DNA of 64,000 bases from Gaoshiqia sp050298035 (GTDB taxonomy: Bacteria > Bacteroidota > Bacteroidia > Bacteroidales > Prolixibacteraceae), in the NCBI GenBank assembly GCA_050298035.1, contig JBNKTK010000004.1, positions 1 through 64,000 of the forward strand, in the 5' to 3' direction. The notes below the pieces were generated by a model that saw only the letters and a list, made by a program, of their open reading frames with translations, was not told the DNA's origin and did not search any database. Positions 9,824-18,354 of the stretch are shown piece after piece. The position numbers and the translations under genes are program-made. Numbering within the stretch: the first letter of the stretch is position 1; each line of letters begins with the position of its first letter.

Positions 9824-11389
9824 ATGATCAGGCAATTAAGCAGCTTTAAGTATCTTCCTTTTTTAATTTTTATTTCAGCATTTGCCCTTTATGTTTCAAA
9901 CATTGGAGGAGTAAGCATTTATATTCTCGATGAAGCCAAAAATGCAGGCTGTGCCCGCGAGATGTTTCAACGGGGCGACTGGGTTGTGCCTACTTTTAAC
10001 GATGAACTTCGGACAGACAAGCCGCCTCTTCATTACTTCTTCATGATGCTGAGCTATTCTGTATTTGGTGTCAATGCCTTTGCGGCCCGCTTTTTCTCTG
10101 CGGTTTTTGGTGCGCTCACCATCTTCATCACCTTCCTGTTTACCCGCAAATTTGCCGGTTCCATAACCGCCATTTGGACATCGATAGTCCTTCTGGCATC
10201 CGTTCACCTGAGCATCCAGTTTCACCTGGCAGTACCCGACCCATACCTCATTTTCTTTTTCACGGCTTCATTGATGTCGTTTTATGCAGCCATAAAAGAG
10301 CAAAAACTAAAATATTTACTATTGATGTACGTGTCAATCGGTTTTGGGACGTTGGCCAAAGGCCCTGTTGCCATTGGGTTGCCAGGCCTGATCTTTCTGA
10401 TATTCCTCTTACTCAGCAAACGTTTTAGCTGGAAAAAGATAAGTGCACTGAAACCAGTCATCGGAACATTCATTGTATTGCTGATTGCCTTGCCCTGGTA
10501 TATCCTGGTTCACCTAAAAACCAACGGCGCCTGGAGCGAAGGTTTCTTCCTGAAACACAATCTTGGCCGTTTTACCGGTGAAATGGAAGGCCATGGCGGT
10601 ATCTTCCTGGTCACGGTTTTATTTGTACTGATTGGTTTGTTCCCGTTTTCGGCATTTATCGTTCAAGCCATAAAAAAGGCATGGAAAAACCGGACTGATG
10701 ATTTTACCCTTTTCAACCTGATAGCCGGGCTGACAGTAGTAACGTTCTTTGCATTCTCGCGAACAAAACTGCCAAACTACACCGTTCCTTCCTATCCGTT
10801 TTTGGCAATCATTATAGCATTATACCTTCAACAAATCAACTTAAAAAAGATAAACCTGAGTGTGGGAATATGGGTTCTCCTAGTTTTAGGGATAATTATC
10901 GTACCGGGAATTTTTACAGCCCTCAAACTCGATCCGGCACTGGCTTCCGTTAACTACATCGCCTTTTATTTCCTTCCACTCCCGCTGCTGTTTATTGCCG
11001 GGTTCAGCTTCTTCAAAAAGAAAAAAGAAGAAGCTTCGTTGCTCCTGATTGCTGCCGGAGGTGTTGCAACTGCCCTGATCTTTTTTGTTTTTGCATTTCC
11101 GGCAATTGATGCGCAGAACCCGGTTGCGAAAAGTTTAAATTTGGTTGAAGGAAAAGAGGTCCGGTATTTTGAGAAATACAACCCATCCTATTCATTTTAC
11201 CTGCAAAAAGAAATTCCTGCAATTTCGGAAGCTGATCTTCAGTCATTTTTTGCAACCAACCCCGACGGTGTTGTTATTTCAACCCAAAAGAACATTGAAA
11301 AAATTAGCTTACCGGAAAATCTGAACGTTAGTTTTTCGGCCCGCGACATTTTTGAAACGCCAACAACGGTTCTGATTACAAAGGAGTAA
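9824..11389 (+). CDS. ArnT/PMT-like membrane glycosyltransferase (GT83 type)
   Basis: A 521-residue integral membrane protein with about ten to twelve hydrophobic helices. The first periplasmic loop has the acidic DEAKNAGCAREM motif followed by FNDELRTDKPPLHYF, a pattern shared by ArnT and related dolichyl/polyprenyl-phosphate-sugar transferases. Such enzymes transfer a sugar from a polyprenyl-phosphate carrier to lipid A, glycan or protein on the periplasmic face. A short soluble C-terminal region (about 425-521) follows the last helices. It lies divergently next to a GT2 polyprenyl-phosphate sugar synthase and ends 14 bp inside the 3' end of the convergent PAP2 gene. Lipid A modification is possible, but the acceptor is not shown by the sequence. 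Confidence 0.88.
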   Translation: MIRQLSSFKYLPFLIFISAFALYVSNIGGVSIYILDEAKNAGCAREMFQRGDWVVPTFNDELRTDKPPLHYFFMMLSYSVFGVNAFAARFFSAVFGALTIFITFLFTRKFAGSITAIWTSIVLLASVHLSIQFHLAVPDPYLIFFFTASLMSFYAAIKEQKLKYLLLMYVSIGFGTLAKGPVAIGLPGLIFLIFLLLSKRFSWKKISALKPVIGTFIVLLIALPWYILVHLKTNGAWSEGFFLKHNLGRFTGEMEGHGGIFLVTVLFVLIGLFPFSAFIVQAIKKAWKNRTDDFTLFNLIAGLTVVTFFAFSRTKLPNYTVPSYPFLAIIIALYLQQINLKKINLSVGIWVLLVLGIIIVPGIFTALKLDPALASVNYIAFYFLPLPLLFIAGFSFFKKKKEEASLLLIAAGGVATALIFFVFAFPAIDAQNPVAKSLNLVEGKEVRYFEKYNPSYSFYLQKEIPAISEADLQSFFATNPDGVVISTQKNIEKISLPENLNVSFSARDIFETPTTVLITKE

Positions 11390-12080
11390 TGGCACTGCGT
11401 TTAAAAGAAATGCGGTAAAGCGGTTTTTGGAACATCGGCCGGCGGTCGAGCGCAAGCCAAACATCGCCAATCCAGACAGTCAGTAGTGTGCACAAAAAAC
11501 CGACAAGTGAACCAACATACACATCCAGGAAAAAGTGCTGGCACAGGTAAATCCGGCTGAACCCAATCAGCAAAGCCACGAAAAAAAACGCCAGCCCAAC
11601 ACTTCGTTTTCCGATGAAATAGGCCAAAATACTCATGGCAGCAAAGATACCCATGGTATGTCCCGACGGAAAACTGGAAAAATAATTCAGCTCGGCGGTA
11701 TACAGGAACCGGTGAAAATCATCGTAATAAAAATAGTTGAACGGGCGTATCCGTCCGGGGAAAAGGCCATTCTTCAATAAGCTGGTGAAAATGCCCACCA
11801 GCCCCAGGTTAAACAGGCCCATAATGGCATAGCGAAACCGAAAAAATCCCAGCAGGAACATGAATGTGGCAATGTAGCCCCCCAGGCCAAAGTCGGTAAT
11901 CACCTCAACCGCACGGTCCCACTCTTCGCGCGAATATTTATTGATGAAGAGTACCACATCACCATGTTTAAACACGATAATCAGGATCAGCCCAATCAAA
12001 AGAAAAAGTGAATAGATCAGCCCAAATCCCTGCAGGCCGCGATTAGCAAGAATATTCTGGAGTTTCTTTTTTAGTCCCAT
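11376..12080 (-). CDS. PAP2-family membrane phosphatase
   Basis: A 234-residue membrane protein with about six helices and the full acid-phosphatase triad of the PAP2 superfamily: a K-x7-RP motif (KNGLFPGRIRP), PSGH within FPSGHTMG, and SR-x5-H-x3-D (SRIYLCQHFFLD). Members remove phosphate from undecaprenyl pyrophosphate, lipid A or phosphatidylglycerol phosphate on the periplasmic side. Its start overlaps the last ten bases of the upstream barrel-protein gene, so the two are translationally coupled. Neighbouring polyprenyl-phosphate glycosyltransferases make a role in recycling or modifying envelope lipids plausible, but the substrate is inference. Confidence 0.92.
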   Translation of the reverse strand: MGLKKKLQNILANRGLQGFGLIYSLFLLIGLILIIVFKHGDVVLFINKYSREEWDRAVEVITDFGLGGYIATFMFLLGFFRFRYAIMGLFNLGLVGIFTSLLKNGLFPGRIRPFNYFYYDDFHRFLYTAELNYFSSFPSGHTMGIFAAMSILAYFIGKRSVGLAFFFVALLIGFSRIYLCQHFFLDVYVGSLVGFLCTLLTVWIGDVWLALDRRPMFQKPLYRISFKRSAITPL

Positions 12081-12958
12081 TGCCAGCAGTATGCTAAAGT
12101 GAATTTTTTATAGGTCCAGTCGCGTAATCCGTAAGTAAACTGAAACCGCAAAGCATTCTGTTTCAGGTTTCGTTTTACCTCAAAATTATAAACCATCGGT
12201 TTGTCACGTTCCTCTTTATAGCCGGAATAGCCAGCCAGCGAATTGGAGATGTCCCACTTTCCGGTTGAAAGGTCAAAACCTGCACTGTACATATAACAAT
12301 CGTTTTGCAGGTTCAGGTCGTCGTTGGTTTGCCACGAATAAAAACCGAACGAAGCAAACGGCAGAAAACCGGTACCGGCGGTTTCATTTCCCAACTGTTT
12401 CGAAAAGCTCAAATCGAAAAAATAACCGGGACTATCGGCATATCGTGCTGCATCCAGTCGTCCCCCCGAAGCGGTTTTACCGGTCATCCGAAGCATGGTA
12501 TCCGGGAACTTCCGTCCTTTCCACAACTGAAGCTGGGTGCTGAAATACAGGTCGCCCACAGCCAAGCCACGGCCATCCTTATCGCGGGCAGCACGTTCAT
12601 CCCTCACTTCGGGCGACATAACGTAGTGTTCGAGCATAACCCCATATATTTCGATGGCAATTTTGTGGTCGGCAAACGGGTAATAAAACCGTCCGGAAAG
12701 ATGCTGTGAATTGTCGCCTTCCCTCAAATTAAGGTTAGCGCCAAACTCCAATTCCTTTTTTGCAGAAAGCATCCCCTTTTTAACGTCGGGAACAGGTAGT
12801 GCATTGGGCCCCAAATAGCCGGGGCTGATTGTAATAAACGATCGCCAGCTCGGCATACCGGACTCCCAGCCATGCAGCTCATTCCACCACCCCCAGTCCT
12901 GGGCACTAGCCACAACGGATAGCAGAAACAAAATCAGGGAAAAGCAAATTCGTTTCAT
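12071..12958 (-). CDS. Predicted outer-membrane beta-barrel or secreted protein
   Basis: A 295-residue protein with a clear signal peptide (cleavage likely after VVASA, residue 19) followed by a tryptophan-rich start (QDWGWWNELHGWESGMPSW). The rest shows alternating hydrophobic and polar strands and ends in an aromatic-rich strand (FTLAYCWQWD), consistent with an outer-membrane barrel. No enzyme motif is recognised. It forms a two-gene unit with the downstream PAP2 phosphatase (10-bp overlap), suggesting a shared envelope-lipid function, possibly with the barrel as the outer-membrane part. The name is descriptive only. Confidence 0.8.
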   Translation of the reverse strand: MKRICFSLILFLLSVVASAQDWGWWNELHGWESGMPSWRSFITISPGYLGPNALPVPDVKKGMLSAKKELEFGANLNLREGDNSQHLSGRFYYPFADHKIAIEIYGVMLEHYVMSPEVRDERAARDKDGRGLAVGDLYFSTQLQLWKGRKFPDTMLRMTGKTASGGRLDAARYADSPGYFFDLSFSKQLGNETAGTGFLPFASFGFYSWQTNDDLNLQNDCYMYSAGFDLSTGKWDISNSLAGYSGYKEERDKPMVYNFEVKRNLKQNALRFQFTYGLRDWTYKKFTLAYCWQWD

Positions 12959-13009
12959 CCGCCCAAAGATAAACAGGCTTTTGATAAATAAATGAAGTTT
13001 GGCATAAAA

Positions 13010-13034
13010 AAAGCCCCCGGGTGGCGGAGGCTTT
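13010..13034 (-). terminator. Rho-independent terminator of the C1 peptidase gene
   Basis: On the minus strand a 10-bp stem (AAAGCCTCCG pairing with CGGGGGCTTT, loop CCACC, one G-U) is followed by a run of T, five bases after the peptidase stop codon. Confidence 0.85.
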
Positions 13035-13039
13035 TGTTT

Positions 13040-14257
13040 CTATAAATTGAGCTTCTTTCGGATATTCTTTGGAATGGCTTCTTTATTCACCATGATGCTC
13101 ATGGTTTTGTACTCCACATAAGGTTTCGAAGCAAAGAAAAAACCATCGTAGTTGTTATAGTCACCCCACGAGTTTTTCACTTTATAATACAGGTTGTCGT
13201 TTTGATCTTTTGCTGTGCCGACAATCAGCATTCCATGGTCGTCAGTTGTCTGATAGTTATCGAAATCGGCCTGGCGCATTTCCTGAGTAATCTTTTTTTC
13301 TTTTCCGGGCTTATCCAACTCATAAAGCTTTTCATCTTTTTCCTTATCAGATAGTTTCTCCCATTTTGCAATTTCGGCATCCGACATTTCCGCCTTATCA
13401 ACTTCCGGCACAACTGCAATTCCCTGTTTCGATGTACTGAACCCTTTTTCGCTCACATCGGCTGCCCATGCTACCGTGTAACCACTCTCGACGGAATTGT
13501 CAATAATGGACATCAATTCATCCATCGGAACATTGTACACTTCTCCCCACATCCAGTTGTCAGGAACTTCAATGATGAATTTTGAATAATATGGGTGATG
13601 TGTGTATGAAGTAATTTCAACGTAATCATCCAGGTTTAAGCCGACATAATCGCGGGCAAAGCTTTGAGGTGTGTACTCTTTTCCGTCGTACTCAAATTTT
13701 TGGGGAAGCTCTCCTAAATACGATGTCAGGGTACCCCGTAAAGCATCTTCCCAGGCTGTGCTCAGCTTTTTGTTATTGTTCTGCACCACGGCTTTCACCT
13801 GTTCCGACAGCAGACGGTCCATCTCGCCATGCACATGTTTTTCTTCACCGTAGTTAAGCCCATCATAAACCGACTCGGGAACAATCCCATATTCTTTTAT
13901 CATACCGGTAACGTCGTGAAAAGCGCCTCCTGCCGAAAAATTCAGGTTCCCATGCAACCGGACAGCTTTTACAGCTTTCTCATCATAAGTATGCCAAACA
14001 ACAAACATTTCGGATAAATCAACTTCCGGTTTTCCCAATCGAAGCATCTCTGATTCGAGAAATGCCAAGCCTGAAAACGACCAGCATGTACCGGAACGGT
14101 ATTGATCTTTGACCGGAGTACTCGGTAGTTCCTTAATTACTGTAAAATGATATCCCTCCTCTTTCTTCTCCTCCTGCGCGAAAACAGCATTGCCCGAAAT
14201 AAAAGCCAGTACTGCCCAAAGCGCAATTTTCTTTAAATATTTCATACTCATTTTCAA
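13040..14257 (-). CDS. Secreted papain-like cysteine peptidase (C1, bleomycin hydrolase/PepC-like)
   Basis: A 405-residue peptidase with a signal peptide (to about residue 27, VFAQ). The catalytic Cys is in DQYRSGTCWSF (Cys58, with Gln52 for the oxyanion hole), the His is in TDDHGMLIVG and the Asn in KNSWGDY, near residues 340-370. The large insert between Cys and His and the overall length match the C1B aminopeptidase C/bleomycin hydrolase group common in Bacteroidota. Unlike cytosolic PepC, this copy has an export signal, so it should act in the periplasm or outside the cell on peptides. Two other in-frame ATGs occur in the first five codons, so the start may be up to four residues later. 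It has its own terminator. Confidence 0.92.
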   Translation of the reverse strand: MKMSMKYLKKIALWAVLAFISGNAVFAQEEKKEEGYHFTVIKELPSTPVKDQYRSGTCWSFSGLAFLESEMLRLGKPEVDLSEMFVVWHTYDEKAVKAVRLHGNLNFSAGGAFHDVTGMIKEYGIVPESVYDGLNYGEEKHVHGEMDRLLSEQVKAVVQNNNKKLSTAWEDALRGTLTSYLGELPQKFEYDGKEYTPQSFARDYVGLNLDDYVEITSYTHHPYYSKFIIEVPDNWMWGEVYNVPMDELMSIIDNSVESGYTVAWAADVSEKGFSTSKQGIAVVPEVDKAEMSDAEIAKWEKLSDKEKDEKLYELDKPGKEKKITQEMRQADFDNYQTTDDHGMLIVGTAKDQNDNLYYKVKNSWGDYNNYDGFFFASKPYVEYKTMSIMVNKEAIPKNIRKKLNL

Positions 14258-14281
14258 AATTTTCCCCTTTTAAAAATTGAC

Positions 14282-14311
14282 CAAATATAACAAATTAATG
14301 TCTGGGTCTAA
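14282..14311 (-). promoter_or_regulatory. Candidate Bacteroidota promoter for the C1 peptidase gene
   Basis: Read on the minus strand there is a perfect -7 box TATATTTG (14282-14289), about 25 bp upstream of the peptidase ATG. The -33 position is only TTA/TTT rather than TTG at 19-20 bp spacing, so the call rests mainly on the -7 box and its location. Confidence 0.45.
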
Positions 14312-14807
14312 AAGTTGATTTTCATGATTTTCAACAGACATTGACTTCTAAAGCCCACCTCATTAATTTTCAGAATGAGTATCTCTTCCCCTGTGATTGT
14401 TACAAAAGAGAAACCGAAAGATCATACCTGAAGTAGGAAATTTCGCGCAACCACGGATAGACAAACTATATTTCAACCTCTTAAAACATATTTATGCTTT
14501 TTTCTTGCTCTAAAAAATAAAAACCGGCCTATTTTTATACCAGTCCCATTACAAGAAACCAATTCATTCAATTATCTTTACAGCCAATCTGTAATTAATA
14601 CAATTACAATAATTACGGCGATAAGTACTAAAGAAAACCAACCAAACATGAAGAAAACCACACATTTCCCTCACTTCAAACATCTCAAAGTAAGAATAAA
14701 CAACAAAAGGACTGAATCCAAAGTACATTCCGAAACAGGGAACAGACAGTTCAACGCCAAATAACCTGCTAGCAGAAATTATTTCCATTAACCAATAATA
14801 CTCACAA
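14312..14807. other. Intergenic region without recognisable gene
   Basis: About 500 bp of AT-rich DNA between the divergent C1 peptidase and GH31 genes. Short open frames exist but show no protein-like composition, and no RNA fold or repeat stands out. It presumably holds the GH31 promoter, but no convincing TAnnTTTG box with a TTG partner was found close to that gene. Confidence 0.5.
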
Positions 14808-17234
14808 ATGAACCAATCAAACTTAAAACATGAAGTAAAGAAACTGATACTGGCCAGCTTGTGCCTGTTCGGTTTCGGCATTTTTAGGGCAGAAGCCCAA
14901 ATGCCATACGCCTCGGGGCCGGCAAACCAATATTTGCTAAACCAGCCAATTGATATCAGTGAAGATTTCATGAACTTCACCAACACCTATTTTGTAGCCG
15001 ACTCTCTTGGTGATTTCGATCCGTCAAACGGAGTTGGGAAACTAAACTACAAGCGCCACGTGTACCAAACCCGGCAGGCATTCAATAACATGCTGGCCTT
15101 TTTGAAACCAATTGGCGGCAACGAGTTCCCCGGTGTTGAGTACGAAGCTGATCCTACCCTGCCGTTCTCCATCAGTTTTGTTTCTCCCAAAACATTCCGC
15201 ATCCGGATGAACACGGGTATCGAAACCAAGCCGGACGAAGCGTCACTAATGCTGGCCAACGGTTTTGCACCGGAGGACAAAGGCGCGTGGAAGTACGCGA
15301 AAGTTGAAGGAGGCCATCAGTATAAAAGTGAATTTGGCTCAGTAATCATCCGTGAAAAACCATGGCGCATTGAAGTCTATGACGCCACGGGCAAATTGCT
15401 TACACAAACCATCAACATGGAAGACAATGATGAAACTTACACGCCACTCATGCCTTTCTCGTTTGTGCGGCGCTCGGCTGACTATTCCCGGAGTTTCTCG
15501 GCATCCTTCCGGCTGTCACCAGGAGAAAAAATCTTTGGTTGCGGCGAATCATTCAAGAGTCTTGATAAACGTGGACAAAAGGTCGTTCTGTGGACCGATG
15601 ATGCCAACGGCGTTCAAAACGAGACCATGTACAAACCCATCCCGTTTTTCATGAGCAGCCGGGGGTATGCCATGTTCATGCACACGTCTACTCCTGTTAC
15701 CTGCGACTTTGGCAAGTACTACAATGCTGAAACAAACCTGATGATTGGTGATGAATCGCTGGATTTGTTTGTCTTTTTAGGCGAGCCCAAAGACCTGTTG
15801 GACGAGTACACCAACCTGACAGGGAAACCATCAATGCCTCCCCTTTGGTCATTTGGACTGTGGATGAGCCGCATCACCTATTTCTCGGAAGAAGACGGCC
15901 GACGGGTTTCCAAAGAACTGCGCGAGAACAAAATCCCCAGCGATGTCATCCATTTCGATACCGGTTGGTTTGAAAACGACTGGCGTTGCGACTACCAGTT
16001 CTCCCCGTCACGTTTTAATGATCCGGTTGATATGATTTCGGACATGAAGGAACAAGGCTTCCAAACCTGTCTGTGGCAATTGCCTTATTTTGTTCCGAAG
16101 AACAAGCTTTTCACTGAAATTATTGAAAAAGGCCTGAACGTGAAAAACGCGAAAGGCAACCTTCCATATGAAGATGCGACACTCGACTTCTCGAACCCGG
16201 CGACAGTCAGCTGGTACCAGGACAAGATTGCCGGGCTGCTTAAGCAGGGTGTGAGCGTGATTAAAGTTGACTTTGGCGAAGCGGCTCCGGCCAGTGGTAT
16301 TTTTGCCTCGGGACGCACCGGATTTTACGAGCACAACCTGTACCCGTTGCGCTATAATAAAGCAGTGGCCGACATCACAAAAGAAATAACCGGTGATGCC
16401 ATAATTTGGGCGCGCTCAACCTGGGCTGGTAGCCAACGTTACCCGCTGCACTGGGGCGGCGATGCAGCCAACACCAATGTGGCCATGGAAAGTACGCTGC
16501 ATGCCGGGCTAAGCATGGGCTTGTCGGGCTTCTCGTTCTGGAGCCACGACATTGGTGGTTTTGTAAACCGTACCCCCGAAGAGCTGTACCGTCGCTGGGC
16601 ACCTTTTGGAATGCTTACCTCGCACAGCCGTTGCCACGGCGCCCCTCCCAAAGAACCATGGGAATACGGCAAAGCGTTCCAGGATGAATTCCGTAAAAGC
16701 GTGAACCTGAAATATGAACTGATGCCTTACATCATTGAACAGGCCAAGGAGTGTACCGAGAAAGGCTTGCCGATGATGCGTGCCTTGTTCGTTGAATATC
16801 CAAACGATCCGGGGGCCTGGCTAATTGAAGACGAGTACCTGTTTGGCCGCGACATACTTGTTGCCCCATTGTTTGAAGAAGTTGCTCCCCGCCAGGTTTA
16901 CCTGCCCGGCGGCGAATGGATTGATTACCAAAGCGGAAAAACATACACAGCAGGATGGCACTCGATTGCCCCGGGCGAAATCCCGATTATCATGCTGGCT
17001 CGCAAAGGAGCAGTGATCCCGCATATCAAACTGGCCCAGAGCACAAAATTCATGGACTGGTCGGAACTGGAGCTAAAAGTATTTGGCAAAACAGGATCAG
17101 ACTTAAAAGCTGAAGTTTACCTTCCGAAGGATAGCGAAAGAAAGTCAATCGACTTAATTTGGGACGGCAAAAACTATTCAGTAAAAAACAATCCGTACCC
17201 GGATACAAAATTCAGGTTAACGGTAATTGAGTAA
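14808..17234 (+). CDS. Secreted GH31 alpha-xylosidase-like glycoside hydrolase (YicI-like)
   Basis: An 808-residue GH31 enzyme with an N-terminal signal peptide (about residues 13-31, ending FRAEA). After an N-terminal beta domain comes the (beta/alpha)8 catalytic domain, with nucleophile Asp488 in IKVDFGEAAP and acid/base Asp552 in HWGGDAANT. The stretches WMSRITYFSEEDGRR, SGFSFWSHDIGGF and SSH-like TSHSRCHGAPP match the YicI-type alpha-xylosidase subgroup, which removes terminal alpha-xylose (isoprimeverose, xyloglucan) by a retaining mechanism. Other GH31 activities, including alpha-glucosidase, cannot be excluded. The export signal places it in the periplasm or on the surface. It stands alone, followed by a strong terminator, with no SusCD pair in the window. 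Confidence 0.93.
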   Translation: MNQSNLKHEVKKLILASLCLFGFGIFRAEAQMPYASGPANQYLLNQPIDISEDFMNFTNTYFVADSLGDFDPSNGVGKLNYKRHVYQTRQAFNNMLAFLKPIGGNEFPGVEYEADPTLPFSISFVSPKTFRIRMNTGIETKPDEASLMLANGFAPEDKGAWKYAKVEGGHQYKSEFGSVIIREKPWRIEVYDATGKLLTQTINMEDNDETYTPLMPFSFVRRSADYSRSFSASFRLSPGEKIFGCGESFKSLDKRGQKVVLWTDDANGVQNETMYKPIPFFMSSRGYAMFMHTSTPVTCDFGKYYNAETNLMIGDESLDLFVFLGEPKDLLDEYTNLTGKPSMPPLWSFGLWMSRITYFSEEDGRRVSKELRENKIPSDVIHFDTGWFENDWRCDYQFSPSRFNDPVDMISDMKEQGFQTCLWQLPYFVPKNKLFTEIIEKGLNVKNAKGNLPYEDATLDFSNPATVSWYQDKIAGLLKQGVSVIKVDFGEAAPASGIFASGRTGFYEHNLYPLRYNKAVADITKEITGDAIIWARSTWAGSQRYPLHWGGDAANTNVAMESTLHAGLSMGLSGFSFWSHDIGGFVNRTPEELYRRWAPFGMLTSHSRCHGAPPKEPWEYGKAFQDEFRKSVNLKYELMPYIIEQAKECTEKGLPMMRALFVEYPNDPGAWLIEDEYLFGRDILVAPLFEEVAPRQVYLPGGEWIDYQSGKTYTAGWHSIAPGEIPIIMLARKGAVIPHIKLAQSTKFMDWSELELKVFGKTGSDLKAEVYLPKDSERKSIDLIWDGKNYSVKNNPYPDTKFRLTVIE

Positions 17235-17239
17235 AAGTA

Positions 17240-17280
17240 AAAGAGGGAATAATTATTAGTTTATTAATTATTCCCTCTTT
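17240..17280 (+). terminator. Strong terminator after the GH31 gene
   Basis: A 16-bp stem (AAAGAGGGAATAATTA with TAATTATTCCCTCTTT) is followed by TTGTT six bases after the GH31 stop codon. Confidence 0.88.
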
Positions 17281-17359
17281 TTGTTAAAAAACATTAACAA
17301 TATTATTAGAATTATACTATATATATATCTTCGCAAGCGAACCATAAAAACAATTAGCA

Positions 17360-17923
17360 ATGAAAAAACTATTCATCAGCCTCAGTTTGGCATTGGTCGC
17401 TTTGTTTTCACAAGCACAAGAAACAGACAAAATCCATGAGATTGGTCTCCAGTTCTACAACCTCGATCAGTTTGGGATTCGTTACAAAGTTGGAAATGAT
17501 AAAATTTTGTATCGAATAACAGGTATTTCATTGGGTGCCAACAAAACGGACAATAATAATCCAACTAATCATAACAATTCGAATCATCTAAGGCTTGGAC
17601 TTAGATTGGGTTTTGAAAAACCGTATGCTATTGATGACAAATTTGGTTTTTATTATGGACTTGAATTAAGTGGTGCACATGATCAATTACAATATAAGTA
17701 TGATACAACTCCAGAGGATAATTATAAAGTCATCAATAATAATTTAGGCCTTGGAGTAATAATAGGATGTAGTTATAATATTTCAGATCGAATAAAGCTT
17801 TCTGCTGAAATTATTCCCGGTTTTAATTATTATCATTCAGAACAAGATGAGAGAAAAAACGATTCTTTCGGATTTTCAGCAAGCAACGGTAATGCCGGTC
17901 TCACACTCGGTTATGTTTTCTAA
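17360..17923 (+). CDS. Small predicted outer-membrane beta-barrel protein
   Basis: A 187-residue protein with a signal peptide (MKKLFISLSLALVALFSQAQ) and a barrel-like body of alternating strands ending in LGYVF, the terminal aromatic residue typical of outer-membrane barrels. No catalytic motif is visible. It resembles the outer-membrane beta-barrel domain proteins frequent in Bacteroidota. Flanking terminators on both sides show it is transcribed alone. Base composition is more AT-rich than its neighbours, with many AAT codons, which could indicate recent acquisition. Function unknown. Confidence 0.8.
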   Translation: MKKLFISLSLALVALFSQAQETDKIHEIGLQFYNLDQFGIRYKVGNDKILYRITGISLGANKTDNNNPTNHNNSNHLRLGLRLGFEKPYAIDDKFGFYYGLELSGAHDQLQYKYDTTPEDNYKVINNNLGLGVIIGCSYNISDRIKLSAEIIPGFNYYHSEQDERKNDSFGFSASNGNAGLTLGYVF

Positions 17924-17936
17924 GCAACCATAAAAT

Positions 17937-17976
17937 AAAGAAAGGATGTCATCTTACCCAAGGACATCCTTTCTTT
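17937..17976 (+). terminator. Terminator after the small barrel gene
   Basis: A perfect 14-bp stem (AAAGAAAGGATGTC with GACATCCTTTCTTT, 12-base loop) lies 13 bp downstream of the stop codon. The A-rich left and T-rich right flanks could work in both directions. Confidence 0.85.
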
Positions 17977-18072
17977 AATATCGTCAGTCTAACAATATAC
18001 AAAACCCCACGGTGTTCCCCTTCCGAAGAACACCTTTCCAATTATCTATTCATATCCTCAATCTCTCTAATT

Positions 18073-18285
18073 CTAAATCTGAACCTGATCTTTCAGGTCG
18101 CCTAAGATTTCAACATCAGCTTCAGTGAGTTGACGGTCGGCCATATTCAGCATATTTTCAAATTGCAGGTTCCCAACCGGCATTTCCGGAATACCTTGAA
18201 TCAACAACGCATTGGCTGCGTCGTCGAAATAAATAACTAAATCAGTAAAAAGTAAGTCAAAAATGTCAACCTTATTTAGGGATCG
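18073..18285 (-). pseudogene. Remnant of a GH28-like (polygalacturonase family) C-terminus
   Basis: Reading the minus strand from 18285 gives about 71 codons up to a TAG at 18075-18073, preceded by an in-frame TGA at 18288-18286. The translation contains YFDDAANALLIQGIPEMPV, then GNLQFENM. The pattern L-x-I-x-G-[ILV]-P-E-M-P-V-x-N-[ILV]-x-x-E-N is the usual C-terminal signature of GH28 pectinases in Bacteroidota. No start codon or upstream GH28 domain is present, so this looks like the tail left by a deletion. It lies next to a GH88 hydrolase and a DUF2264 protein, which often accompany GH28 genes in pectin loci. The family assignment is by motif memory and should be treated as moderate. Confidence 0.5.
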
Positions 18286-18354
18286 TCAATCGTCAACCAG
18301 TGACCAATGACCAATCTGAACCACATGAGACACATTGGAGCTTCAAGCATCGAG

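Noticed and set aside
14564..14986. A 140-codon minus-strand frame overlapping the GH31 start
   Set aside because: It overlaps the GH31 signal peptide coding region and has no protein-like features.
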